Source of the DNA: Reichenbachiella agariperforans
GTDB taxonomy: Bacteria; Bacteroidota; Bacteroidia; Cytophagales; Cyclobacteriaceae
Reading direction: 5' to 3'
NCBI RefSeq assembly: GCF_900142205.1
Contig: NZ_FRAA01000006.1
Location: 186,001-250,000 of the forward strand
Length of the DNA: 64,000 nt
Of the stretch, positions 17,401-26,106 are shown one piece after another. Each line of letters opens with the position of its first letter. Within the stretch, counting starts at the first letter, position 1. The notes beneath the pieces are model-generated. The model worked only from the letters and a program-made list of their open reading frames with translations. It had not been told where the DNA came from and did not search any database. A program made the translations under genes and the position numbers.

Positions 17401-20400
17401 ATTATCCAAATCGATAGAGGTGATAGATGCAGCTAGGTCATTGACAGAAATCGTAAATGATTCTTCATAAATCCCACCATTACCGTCATTTGTCTGTACG
17501 AGAATTGAATAGCTGGTTTGTGATTCATAATCTAAAACCTCGGTAGTCACTAATTGATCTCCGGAGATCGCAAATGAGGCATTGCCTTCATCGCCTGTAC
17601 CTGAGACCAAGGTGTAGGTATGGGTTTGCCCTTCGTCTTCGTCGGTCGTACTGAAGGAGCCAATCACAGTACCTACTGGGTTGCTTTCATTAATCTCCAA
17701 GCTAGACAACTCCAGATCAGTGGGTGTTTCATTTACATCGTTGATATTGATGATGAACTGTTCGACGTATAGCCCACCGTTTCCATCATCGGTTTGCACT
17801 CTGATCGAATAGGCACTTTTCGTTTCGTGATCAAATATGGTATTGGCTTGCAACTCATTGCCGTCAATGGTGAAAGAAGCATTGTCTGCGTCTCCTGTAC
17901 CACTAGCCAGTGTGTAGGTGTGACTATCTGCGAAACTTGCATCTACTGTAGATAAAGTGCCAACCAAATCACTGACGGCATTATTTTCATCAATAGTAGA
18001 CTCAGAGATCGAGATGTCGGTAGGGCTGGCCAGAGCCTCCGTTACGCTTACAGTTATAGCGTTAGAAGTCGCGTCCTCTGCTGTGACGGTATAGACTACT
18101 GGAGAAGTAAAGTCTTGTTCAATGCCACTCTCTGGAGAAACCGTCGCACCGTCCGACACGGTGACCGTAGGAGTCAAAGCAGATATATCTGTACCTGCGA
18201 CCACCTCTATGGACACTGTGCTGCCTTCACCATTGTCAATGGTCGCTGCACCTGTTTGCTCTGAAAGAGTAAACGACAATATTTCGTCATCTGAATTGGC
18301 TAGAAAATCGATTCCTGCATTGATGCTATGATTCGTCGCATTTGCGACTTCAGATGCCTCATAGTTAGTAAAAGCTGCATCGGTAAAGTTAAAAATCAAG
18401 TTGCTGAGGTCGTCGGTATCTTTGTGATCAACCGCACTGCCAGTAAGTGTCACAGTAGCTGTATAACCATCCGAAGAGACAGACATTAAAGACGTCAGCC
18501 CTGTAGGTAAATTCGTAATACTGTAGGCAGTCAACACCCCACCAGGGTTGGTAAAAGTGTCGTCGGTCAGAGATATACTAAGTTCACCTTCGACAGCTCC
18601 GTTATTTACAACCGTTTCGGTGAATCCTCCAAAATCCATTTCAAACTGATGAATGCTAGCCCCAGTACCTTCATTAATATCAATTATAAAAACGCGACTG
18701 CCATCGGGTTGAATCGCAATACTATGGGCATAGTCAATTTCACCATCTATCTCTAAAGGTGTACCATTGATCGCAATACCATTTGATATATCGAATGGTG
18801 TATTGAGAATATAGCTTACCGCATATCCACTCGACAGCATAAGAAAATAACGCCCATCAGGAGAAATTACTCCACCTGAGAGCCCCTCTAGCTCAGGTTC
18901 ATAAGTCGCCTCGAAGGTGGCATTGGTAAGGTCAAATGGTGTAGGAAGACCAAACTGATGTATACCATCTCCCATTAGGTACATTTTCGTGCCATCAGGA
19001 CTCATTGTCATCGCTGATCCACTGCTGTAAGTGTTTACACCCAAAGAGTTGCCACTATAAGTGGCTCCTGTTGTGATCTCGAAAGGAGTGCTTAGGTTAT
19101 ACTCATAGATGACATAGCTGTCATCACCCAGTACGTACATTTTTGAACCATCTTCAGAAAAAACGATGTCTTCTGGGTGTTCATCTTCCATGCTCACATC
19201 AAACGACCCATTAAAACTAACCCCAGAGGTAATTTGATAAGGAATGGACAGGCTGTACTGATGAATAGCTGAGTTATCTCCACCTGCGGTGAACATTTTT
19301 GTTCCGTCATGGCTAAATACAATTCCAGCAGGGTAGGTTTCTTCACTATACACATCTAGTGGGCTACCCGCATTCGTGGCGTATTCCATATTCAAGCCAT
19401 TGCCATAAAAAAGCATAGGATGGTTGTCTCTAAAATCAACTGACCGACCGCTAGAGCCTGCTACAGCATTAGCTACTACGGAAGCGTCATTACCGACAAA
19501 TGCCGAATTATTGAAGGTAAATTGAAGGTCATCCACATCATGTATATCCTGATGATGTTCACCTTTATCTGTCAGTGTCAAAGTAGCAGAAAACCCATCT
19601 TCAGCTACATCCAATGTAGCTGTTAAACCTGTCGGAAGGTTGTCGATCGTATAGTCAGAACCATACGTCAAAATACTTCCTGCTGAAGTGAATCGCTCAT
19701 CATCGATCTCTATAAATAGAGAGCCAGCCACATCTCCATCATTTTTGTCCACTTCCATAAATCCATCGACTGGCAATGCCAATTGCAAGATTTCTTGGTT
19801 ATTGGCCAGTACCCAAAGGAATTTTCCGTTTGGACTGATGCGCGCATCTCCGGCATGGTTGGTCAATTCAAACAGACTTTTACCACCGATGCTCGTCACG
19901 CCGCTGCTCAGGTCATTTGCGATATTCATTTGATATTGCCGAATCGACGTTTGTCCTGGATACGAAGTGTTGATCAGATAAATCTCTCTGCCATTGTCCG
20001 AAAGCAAAATCCCGGCATAATTGTATCCAGGGACACTGTACGAAACGTCATCATAGTCTACAGTACCTGTCAGGTCAAAAGGTGTTTCTAACGTGTACTC
20101 ATATATTTTATCCGTATGCGACCCGATCATGTACATTTTTTTACCATCACGGCTAAAGGTGATACCACTTGGCTGAATATCGTTGCCCATATCGTATGAC
20201 CCCTCGTAACTCACACCACCGGACAGGTCAAAAGGTGTAGTCAGGTGATATTGAAGTATGTCGTCGGAGCTGATCTGTACATACATTTTGACTCCATCGT
20301 GACTAAAATCAACATCCCCAGGCGATACCCCTTCATTAGAAACATCAAAGGATACAGAAGCATATGCTGCTCCATCTGATAGGTCAAAAGGCGTGGTGAG

Positions 20401-23400
20401 ATCATACTGATAAATGGCATTTTCTTCCCAGCTGGAAACAAATATCCTCATGCCATCCTGACTGACGGCAAAGCTAGATCCTGCATTCTCGTTAGCGACA
20501 CTGAATTTGGCTACCTGGTTCCAGTTAAACTGCTCAGTAAAGTCAAGTTTGTTGCCATACATGATCCTGCGATCATTTTCATCAAAGTCAATTTTTCCTC
20601 CTGAACCGTGTGCTGTCGAATTGAAAACTACATCTGCGTCATAGGTAGTAAAGGCAGAATTTTCGAATGTAAAGATAAGGTCATCCATATCATCTGTATC
20701 CTGATGATGAGTAGCTGTACCGCTGAATGTGAGTGTTGCATTCAAGCCATTGGCTGATACTGACAGGTTTGGTATTAATCCATCAGGAATATCTGCGATC
20801 GTATAATCTTCCCCTTCAGTAAGTGTACCTCCTGCATTGGTAAATGTGTCATTAATTATATGAAGGCCCATTGCCCCCGTTAGTTCTCCTTCATTTTGAT
20901 AGGTTTCTGAAAAAATACGGGCATTATAGTTAATGGTAGCATTGTCCAGAAAATCAAAATCCAGTAGAAACGCAAGTGTTGAATTTTGGATACTAGCTGC
21001 ATCACCCGAGTCAAAAGACCCATCTAGCAGCGACAAGCTGATTTCGGCTGTAAGATCATCGGCATCCTGATGTGCTTCAGCATTGCCAGTCACAGTCAAT
21101 GTAATCGACAATCCATCGGCTGCAACATTCAATGCTTCTGACAGTCCTGCAGGCAGTCCGCTCAGTGTATAGTCTGTACCAGCTTCTAAGACATCACCAG
21201 CCTTGGCAAATGCTTCGCCATTGATTTGAATCTCAAACGACCCAGAAACTTCCCCATTATTGGCCGCTAATTCACTAAATACTGCCGTGTGCATGCTTTC
21301 ATACTGGAGAATTACATCACCTACCCCTCCAGATACCAAAAATTTCGTACCATCACTGCTAATGACAAAACCTAGTGGGGCAGAGTCATCCGGTCGGACA
21401 TAGATACTCTCACTCGTACTTTCGGCTGTGGTTATATCAAACCCTTGGGAAAGATTGAACTGATAAATCACATCTGAGTTACTATTGATAATAAATAACT
21501 CCTCCCCACTGGGGGAAAACCTAGGGGAATAATTACCAGCAGAGACTGTTCCCGTTAGCGTTACCGTGCCTGTGATGTCAAACGGTGTTTCCAAAGCATA
21601 TTGTTTCAGTGTCGAGCTCGATAAAGAGGTCGTGTACATCTGAGTCCCGTCTACACTGAAGGTGAGCCCAACACCTTGTGTGACAGCATATTCTCCCTCA
21701 TGCGTCACGGTACTGTTGATGTCAAATGCTGTAGAGAGATCAAACTGATGGATTTTGTCACTGGCATAGCCGATGATGAACATCGTATGTCCATCGGTAC
21801 TAAAGGCGATATCAAAGGCTCCAGTTTCATATTCAGATATGTCCAAAGGCGTACCATCCAATACGGCACCTGCGGCGATTTCATAAGGTGTAGTCAGCGT
21901 ATATTGATTGACCGTTGCATTAGTAGAGGCTAACATAAACAACTTGGTGCCATCTGGGTTAAATGCTAAGCCTGATGGATTGGAGGCTTGTTCTGACACG
22001 TCAAAAGTCGTTTCGTTCACTGCCATATTAGTTACCTGAAAACCATTGTCTGCATAAATTACTCCTTCGATTTCTCTGAAGGTGATACCACACCCACTAC
22101 TGGCGCTTGCGGCATTTGTTACATTACTTGCGTCACCATTACCGAAGGCACTGTTGCTAAACGTGAATACCAAATCGGACACATTATCTGTTTTTTCGTT
22201 ATCGGTTGCTTTCCCTGCAAAAGTTAAAAGAGCAGACCAACCATCTGCTGCTACGGTGAGCACTGGCGTCAATCCAGCGGGTATAGGGCTGATCGTATAG
22301 TCATCGCCATAGCTAAGCGTTTCTCCAGCATTGTTGAAAGAATCATCAGTAACAGTCACTGTGAACTCTCCGAGCACCGAACCGTCGTCCGCATAGGATT
22401 CGTTAAAGCTGGTGAAGGTTTCGTTTTCATAAGTAATAGATGCTGTACCGTCTCTGAAATCTATGTCGATACCTGAGTTAGCAGATGTAGTATTTAGTAT
22501 AGCTGAGGCATCACCACCCGAAAATGCCGAATTATTAAAAGTAAATATCAAGCTACTGATGTCATCTGAGTCTGAATTATTGGTGGCATTACCCGTAAAT
22601 GAAAGTGTTGCACTCGTCCCACTGTTAGCTACCTCTAATACAGGTGTCAGACCGGCTGGTAGGTTAGCAATCGTGTAGTCACTACCGTGAGCAAGTGTAT
22701 TTCTCTGATTGGTAAAAGTTTCTCCTTTCAATAAAAAACCCTGAACGGTAGTCAATATCGACCCATTGTTAGAGTTACTTTCTACAAAACCAGCACTGAC
22801 CAGTTCATATTGTGTCACTTGATCACCCCACCCCGTCATAAACAATCTGTTGCCCGCAGGTGAAAACACCATGCCTTGTGCCTGGCTATGTATAGGTTCA
22901 GTACTGAAAATACTTTCTCCCTTTATCATGGTAGAAGTCAAATCAAAAGCACTGCTCAAAAAGTAAGTTTCTAGTTGATTGTCTCCAGTCAATACCACAA
23001 GATTTTTTCCATCTGCACTAAGATCAAAATCATATATGTTACCCAATTCCACAGTCGAGTGAACAAATGTTGTCGTGGAGGTAATGTCGTAAGCACTTGT
23101 CAATTGATATTTGTGGATTTTCATGCTAGTGATTCCTCCTATATACATCGTCATACCATCATCACTAAATTTCATGCTGTATGGGTTGATTTCTTGAGCA
23201 GTGGCATTAAATGACCCTTCGGGCGTGACAGTAGAGGTAATGTCAAAATTGACCGAAAGACCAAACTGATGTACCTGTCGAGAACCTGTGCCTAATACAA
23301 ATAACTTTGACCCATCGTCATTGAAAGTCATAGTTCGTGGGTAAGAATCCCCACTGGTTATTGATCCTTCGTGTGTTAAACCAGCTCTGAGGTCATACGC

Positions 23401-25974
23401 CGACACTAACCCATATTGGTTGATTAAGTCTCCCTCGCTACCAATCACAAATAACTTTAATCCATCATGGCTGAACACTAGGTCATTGGCATAATTCTCC
23501 TCATCACCTATGTAGTGTGATGTCTGAATAGTAGCACCTCCTGTTAGGTCAAAAATAGATCCATATGTGAGTGAGCCTCCATCATCGATAAAATCAACCC
23601 CAATGCCACTATTGGCACTGATAGCATTGGTTACAATAGATGCATCATCTAGTTCGAAAGCTTGATCAGCGAAAGTAAAAACAAGCGCCTCCAGGTCGTT
23701 GATGTTTTGGTGATTCGTAGCTTTACCCGAAAAAGTAACAATACCAGACTGACCATCAGCAGCCACAGAAAAGGAAGGAGTTAGTCCAGCGGGGAGATTA
23801 TCAATGGTATAGTCAGCACCGTGGGTAAGGCTTCCTCCTGCATAACTGAATTGATCGTCTGATATTTTGATTGAAAATGAACCAATCAGACTACCATCGC
23901 TTGATCCATCACCTGCTACCGCTTCTATAAGTATTTGAGGGTTCGAAATCTGAAAGTGATTTACCACCTCGTCGTAATATCCCACGGTAAACAAGGAACT
24001 ACCCGTCGCATTGAAACAGAATCCATTTGGAAAGGCGTCAACCGCTCCCATATAAAAAGTATTAGTGACAAAAGTTACACCTTCTGTAATGTCAAATGGC
24101 CTCTCTAATGAATAAATATTGATATCTCTACCTGCTCCGCCTAAGATATACATTTCAGTACCTGTACCGTTGAATGCTATATCCATAGGGTTGTAATCTT
24201 CGGACAATACACTGAATGGACTCTCGTCAAATGTCACACCAGTCGTAAGGTCAAATGCGTTAGATAATGAGTACTGATTGACTTCATCTCCACTAGTCCC
24301 CACTATAAACATCTTGGTGCCATCGGGGCTAAAAGTCACACCTGTGGCTGCCCCCTCCTGTGAAGTCACTAAATGAGTGACGGTATGCGAAACAGTTCCC
24401 GTCAAATCCCATGGCGAATTGACGCTGTATTGATTTACAGCTCCTCCATGGTCTAGAACGAACATTCTAGTCCCATCACGGCTAAAAGTAATATCATGGG
24501 GCGCATTGACCTGACTAGAAACATCCATGGCAATATCCAAACTATATCCAGCACTGGGGGCGAATGGTTTGGCTAATGAATATTGATTTACGTTATCAGC
24601 TGCATCACCCGTAATGTACATTTTTAATCCATTGGTGCTAAATGTCACGCCACGTGCATCGGGCTCTTCAGAAGAGATGCTGTAAGACCCAAGTAGTTGG
24701 GGGACAGCCGTATCAAGGTTGAAGCCATCACCATATGCAACCACTGGCCTGTTTTGTTTAAAATCAATTGATATACCACTACTGGCAGATATAGCATTTT
24801 CTACTGCTGAAGCATCTCCACCAGTAAAAGCAGAATTGGCAAATGTGAAGAGTAGACCGGACACATCATCAGCGTCTTGGTGTGATATGCTTGTTCCCGT
24901 TAAGGTCAGTTCGACTGATAAACCATCCGCTGCTACAGTCAATACTGGTGTCAAGCCTTTGGGTATGCCTGACACTCCATAATCAGTTTTGTATATCAAT
25001 GTACCACCAGCATGGGTGAATGTATCTCCACTGATATGAATTTTAGCGGAGTTTTCAATACCACCTTTGTTATCTCCATTTTCGTTAAAGACAGTTGGAT
25101 TCAAATCGTATTGAATGATGTCGTTCCCATCATCACCTAGCACGATGAGAGCTGTGCCTGTTTGGTTGATCAGAAGATCCCTTGGAAAGCCTTCCTCATT
25201 TGAAATATCCACTTCGTATATTGTCTTGGTCACCCCAGTTGTAATATCATATGGTGTACTTAGCAGATACTCTGAAATCACATCATAGTTTGGTGTGACC
25301 GAATAGAGTTTTGTTCCATCATTGTTGAAGGCCATACCCATGCTTTGGTAGTACCAAGTAAACGTGACGCTGAGCCCATCTACTGTCACACCTGTACTAA
25401 TGTCAAAAGGGGTTGACAAAGTGTATTGTCTTGCACTATATGGAGATCCCGAGCTATTAACGTACATTTTTGTTCCATCCGGATTGAATATTAAGCCTGA
25501 TGCTCCAGAGACATTGGCGTCAAATACAATGTCATCATACTCCACTGTGGAGGAAAGGTCAAACCCGATGCTGACAGAGAATTGATGGACATCACCAGCT
25601 ATATCTAAAACAAATAACTTTTCTCCTGTGTTATTGAAAGCCATCCCTCTGTTGCTGGATACATCACTGGATAAATCCTGAAATACATTGTCATAAGAGA
25701 CGCCACCGCTTATTTCAAAAGGTGTGACCAGACTATACTGAAATACTTCTCCGCCATTTTCAGCCACATAAAGTTTGGTGCCATCCGGGTTCATGATCAT
25801 ACTACGAGGAGCACCTGTCTGCCCAAGGATCAAAAAATTGTCATTATAAGTCGCTCCATTCGAAAGGTCAAACGATGAATTATAAGAAATCGACTGTGCC
25901 TGAGACTGATCGATTGCCATGAGGCTAATCATCATCAGACACCATAAATGGATAAGGTTAAGTGAATTTTTCAT
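14485..25974 (-). CDS. Giant secreted repeat protein with propeller-like blocks, cadherin/Ig domains and T9SS tail
   Basis: About 3829 aa. A signal peptide (LMMISLMAIDQSQAQ) starts it; ATG 25974 is preferred over GTG 26013 because it gives a normal signal peptide. Then come six blocks of five repeats of about 52 aa (consensus P-x-G-x-x-F-S-x-D-G-T-K-M-F-V-x-G ... I-x-Q-Y-x-L-S-x-P-F-D-I). They are separated by eight copies of a hinge domain of about 110 aa (DYTI-x-NLPAGLTPVL, TLTG-x-A-x-HQD-x-DD, FTF-x-NSAF). Next are a DUF5018-like unit, three cadherin-like repeats (ending DDGNGG), two DUF5018-like units, VCBS/Ig-like and a fourth cadherin unit (15745-17110), and two near-identical 166-aa Ig-like pairs. 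The tail YYPNPATDWVSVSG...GVYLMKI...RLVIRR is a T9SS type A sorting domain. Predicted role: surface adhesin or scaffold. No enzyme motif seen. Confidence 0.9.
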   Translation of the reverse strand: MKNSLNLIHLWCLMMISLMAIDQSQAQSISYNSSFDLSNGATYNDNFLILGQTGAPRSMIMNPDGTKLYVAENGGEVFQYSLVTPFEISGGVSYDNVFQDLSSDVSSNRGMAFNNTGEKLFVLDIAGDVHQFSVSIGFDLSSTVEYDDIVFDANVSGASGLIFNPDGTKMYVNSSGSPYSARQYTLSTPFDISTGVTVDGLSVTFTWYYQSMGMAFNNDGTKLYSVTPNYDVISEYLLSTPYDITTGVTKTIYEVDISNEEGFPRDLLINQTGTALIVLGDDGNDIIQYDLNPTVFNENGDNKGGIENSAKIHISGDTFTHAGGTLIYKTDYGVSGIPKGLTPVLTVAADGLSVELTLTGTSISHQDADDVSGLLFTFANSAFTGGDASAVENAISASSGISIDFKQNRPVVAYGDGFNLDTAVPQLLGSYSISSEEPDARGVTFSTNGLKMYITGDAADNVNQYSLAKPFAPSAGYSLDIAMDVSSQVNAPHDITFSRDGTRMFVLDHGGAVNQYSVNSPWDLTGTVSHTVTHLVTSQEGAATGVTFSPDGTKMFIVGTSGDEVNQYSLSNAFDLTTGVTFDESPFSVLSEDYNPMDIAFNGTGTEMYILGGAGRDINIYSLERPFDITEGVTFVTNTFYMGAVDAFPNGFCFNATGSSLFTVGYYDEVVNHFQISNPQILIEAVAGDGSSDGSLIGSFSIKISDDQFSYAGGSLTHGADYTIDNLPAGLTPSFSVAADGQSGIVTFSGKATNHQNINDLEALVFTFADQAFELDDASIVTNAISANSGIGVDFIDDGGSLTYGSIFDLTGGATIQTSHYIGDEENYANDLVFSHDGLKLFVIGSEGDLINQYGLVSAYDLRAGLTHEGSITSGDSYPRTMTFNDDGSKLFVLGTGSRQVHQFGLSVNFDITSTVTPEGSFNATAQEINPYSMKFSDDGMTMYIGGITSMKIHKYQLTSAYDITSTTTFVHSTVELGNIYDFDLSADGKNLVVLTGDNQLETYFLSSAFDLTSTMIKGESIFSTEPIHSQAQGMVFSPAGNRLFMTGWGDQVTQYELVSAGFVESNSNNGSILTTVQGFLLKGETFTNQRNTLAHGSDYTIANLPAGLTPVLEVANSGTSATLSFTGNATNNSDSDDISSLIFTFNNSAFSGGDASAILNTTSANSGIDIDFRDGTASITYENETFTSFNESYADDGSVLGEFTVTVTDDSFNNAGETLSYGDDYTISPIPAGLTPVLTVAADGWSALLTFAGKATDNEKTDNVSDLVFTFSNSAFGNGDASNVTNAASASSGCGITFREIEGVIYADNGFQVTNMAVNETTFDVSEQASNPSGLAFNPDGTKLFMLASTNATVNQYTLTTPYEIAAGAVLDGTPLDISEYETGAFDIAFSTDGHTMFIIGYASDKIHQFDLSTAFDINSTVTHEGEYAVTQGVGLTFSVDGTQMYTTSLSSSTLKQYALETPFDITGTVTLTGTVSAGNYSPRFSPSGEELFIINSNSDVIYQFNLSQGFDITTAESTSESIYVRPDDSAPLGFVISSDGTKFLVSGGVGDVILQYESMHTAVFSELAANNGEVSGSFEIQINGEAFAKAGDVLEAGTDYTLSGLPAGLSEALNVAADGLSITLTVTGNAEAHQDADDLTAEISLSLLDGSFDSGDAASIQNSTLAFLLDFDFLDNATINYNARIFSETYQNEGELTGAMGLHIINDTFTNAGGTLTEGEDYTIADIPDGLIPNLSVSANGLNATLTFSGTATHHQDTDDMDDLIFTFENSAFTTYDADVVFNSTAHGSGGKIDFDENDRRIMYGNKLDFTEQFNWNQVAKFSVANENAGSSFAVSQDGMRIFVSSWEENAIYQYDLTTPFDLSDGAAYASVSFDVSNEGVSPGDVDFSHDGVKMYVQISSDDILQYHLTTPFDLSGGVSYEGSYDMGNDIQPSGITFSRDGKKMYMIGSHTDKIYEYTLETPFDLTGTVDYDDVSYSVPGYNYAGILLSDNGREIYLINTSYPGQTSIRQYQMNIANDLSSGVTSIGGKSLFELTNHAGDARISPNGKFLWVLANNQEILQLALPVDGFMEVDKNDGDVAGSLFIEIDDERFTSAGSILTYGSDYTIDNLPTGLTATLDVAEDGFSATLTLTDKGEHHQDIHDVDDLQFTFNNSAFVGNDASVVANAVAGSSGRSVDFRDNHPMLFYGNGLNMEYATNAGSPLDVYSEETYPAGIVFSHDGTKMFTAGGDNSAIHQYSLSIPYQITSGVSFNGSFDVSMEDEHPEDIVFSEDGSKMYVLGDDSYVIYEYNLSTPFEITTGATYSGNSLGVNTYSSGSAMTMSPDGTKMYLMGDGIHQFGLPTPFDLTNATFEATYEPELEGLSGGVISPDGRYFLMLSSGYAVSYILNTPFDISNGIAINGTPLEIDGEIDYAHSIAIQPDGSRVFIIDINEGTGASIHQFEMDFGGFTETVVNNGAVEGELSISLTDDTFTNPGGVLTAYSITNLPTGLTSLMSVSSDGYTATVTLTGSAVDHKDTDDLSNLIFNFTDAAFTNYEASEVANATNHSINAGIDFLANSDDEILSFTLSEQTGAATIDNGEGSTVSIEVVAGTDISALTPTVTVSDGATVSPESGIEQDFTSPVVYTVTAEDATSNAITVSVTEALASPTDISISESTIDENNAVSDLVGTLSTVDASFADSHTYTLASGTGDADNASFTIDGNELQANTIFDHETKSAYSIRVQTDDGNGGLYVEQFIININDVNETPTDLELSSLEINESNPVGTVIGSFSTTDEDEGQTHTYTLVSGTGDEGNASFAISGDQLVTTEVLDYESQTSYSILVQTNDGNGGIYEESFTISVNDLAASITSIDLDNTTVVENADAGTLVGALSTAGEDLSGSFTYELVTGTGSDDNSSFEVIDDEIFTTESFNYEVKSSYAIRVSTDDGNGYSLERTFTISIDDEAESTDTNILTFVLLEQTGTAVVDNETNTISLEVAYGTDMTSLIPTITVSAGADISPLGAQDFSTPVTYTVTAEEPTFTEEWVVTLSEAPNSASDIVSFVLDEQSDAATINAGNHSISIEVEPGTEISNLTPTITLSDGAMITPDGAQDFTNSFTYTVTAQNGVTTQDWVVTVSIANTPPALVDVIADHTDINGFDLSTRDLSGAFTDVDGDNIILTVSSSDEMIVTAAIDEDGILTVSEVGLGTAVITVTADDGNGGTTDATFNFTVNFVAQAAPTAIMLDNISIDENLPVGTIIALMSRTDVNLYDEPTYSLVAGDGDTDNASFSVNGLHLRSNEVFDFETKTSYSIRLQVDDNNGGTYQQVFTITINDLEDNAAPTLTNALADLTQAAGFATIDIDLNDVFTDVDGDLLNYSVSSSDTEVVTVAVSNNNVLQITEGNIGISTITVTVEDSDGESVSDTFIITVEKTDQTISFDALADKVFGDADFDLNATASSSLDVTFSVVSGPATIAGNTVTITGAGEIVIAANQSGDETFNAASQVTQTFTVEKADQVITIEAIQDQTTDGEPLEIVASTTSGLSLTYQVSGSATLSGTTVTLTGTAGLVTVTVSQAGDDNYNSASEQVTFNVTDPDKTDQTISFDALADKVFGDADFDLNATASSSLDVTFSVVSGPATIAGSTVTITGAGEIVIAADQSGDETFNAASQVTQTFTVEKADQVITIEAIENQTTNGEPVEIVASTTSGLTLSYAVSGPATINDASITLDGIAGTVTVTVSQAGDDNYHSAESVISFDVTEESTVTAVAPEVKIQYYPNPATDWVSVSGIQSNEAQIQVFDLRGTHIMTEIIMEDQRLSVHSLQSGVYLMKITNQDITTTTRLVIRR
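14909..15237. repeat. Copy A of a near-identical direct repeat (period 498 bp)
   Basis: This 329-base stretch matches 15407-15735 base for base apart from a handful of substitutions. The offset is exactly 498 bases (166 codons), so the repeat keeps the reading frame. It encodes the Ig-like DKVFGDADFDL...VEKADQVITIEAI segment of the giant protein. Confidence 0.9.
15407..15735. repeat. Copy B of the near-identical direct repeat (period 498 bp)
   Basis: Partner of 14909-15237. Differences are scattered, for example GATTTGCTG against GATCTGCTG and GGTGTTTCC against GGTACTGCC. Identity ends sharply at the TTTGATCTGTTTT segment, which marks the domain border. Confidence 0.9.
18295..25890 (-). repeat. 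Six five-repeat propeller-like blocks separated by eight hinge domains
   Basis: Approximate positions, N- to C-terminal: block 1 25890-25075, hinge 25070-24750; block 2 24745-23920, hinge 23915-23585; block 3 23575-22775, two hinges 22770-22070; block 4 22060-21270, two hinges 21265-20570; block 5 20560-19755, hinge 19750-19425; block 6 19415-18610, hinge 18605-18295. Each block holds five repeats and opens with the short Y-G-x-x-F/L-D/N motif. Repeats are divergent at the protein level, so this is an old array, unlike the 498-bp duplication at the C-terminus. Boundaries were read by eye. Confidence 0.8.
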
Positions 25975-26030
25975 GGTATAAGATTTAAGTTTCAATACCG
26001 TGAAATTCTTCACTTCCTAACAGGATCAGC

Positions 26031-26071
26031 CTACACCATAGGGATAGTTCTGTACCTATCCCATGGGATAG
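26031..26071. promoter_or_regulatory. Nested palindromes before the giant gene, candidate operator
   Basis: CTATCCCATGGGATAG at 26056-26071 is a perfect 16-base palindrome. Its half site recurs as GGGATAG at 26041-26047, itself the right arm of an imperfect palindrome CTACACCATAGGGATAG (26031-26047). The elements lie 57-97 bases upstream of the giant gene's ATG and directly after the stop of the TPR/LuxR regulator gene. Paired inverted repeats in this place are typical of dimer-binding sites; that the neighbouring LuxR-type protein binds them is an inference. Confidence 0.6.
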
Positions 26072-26106
26072 TTTTTTATAAAACACCCCATACGGCTCTT
26101 AAAGAG

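Noticed and set aside
18295-25890. Repeat array considered as a CRISPR or satellite
   Set aside because: Repeats are coding, about 156 bp, divergent in sequence and lack constant repeats with unique spacers.
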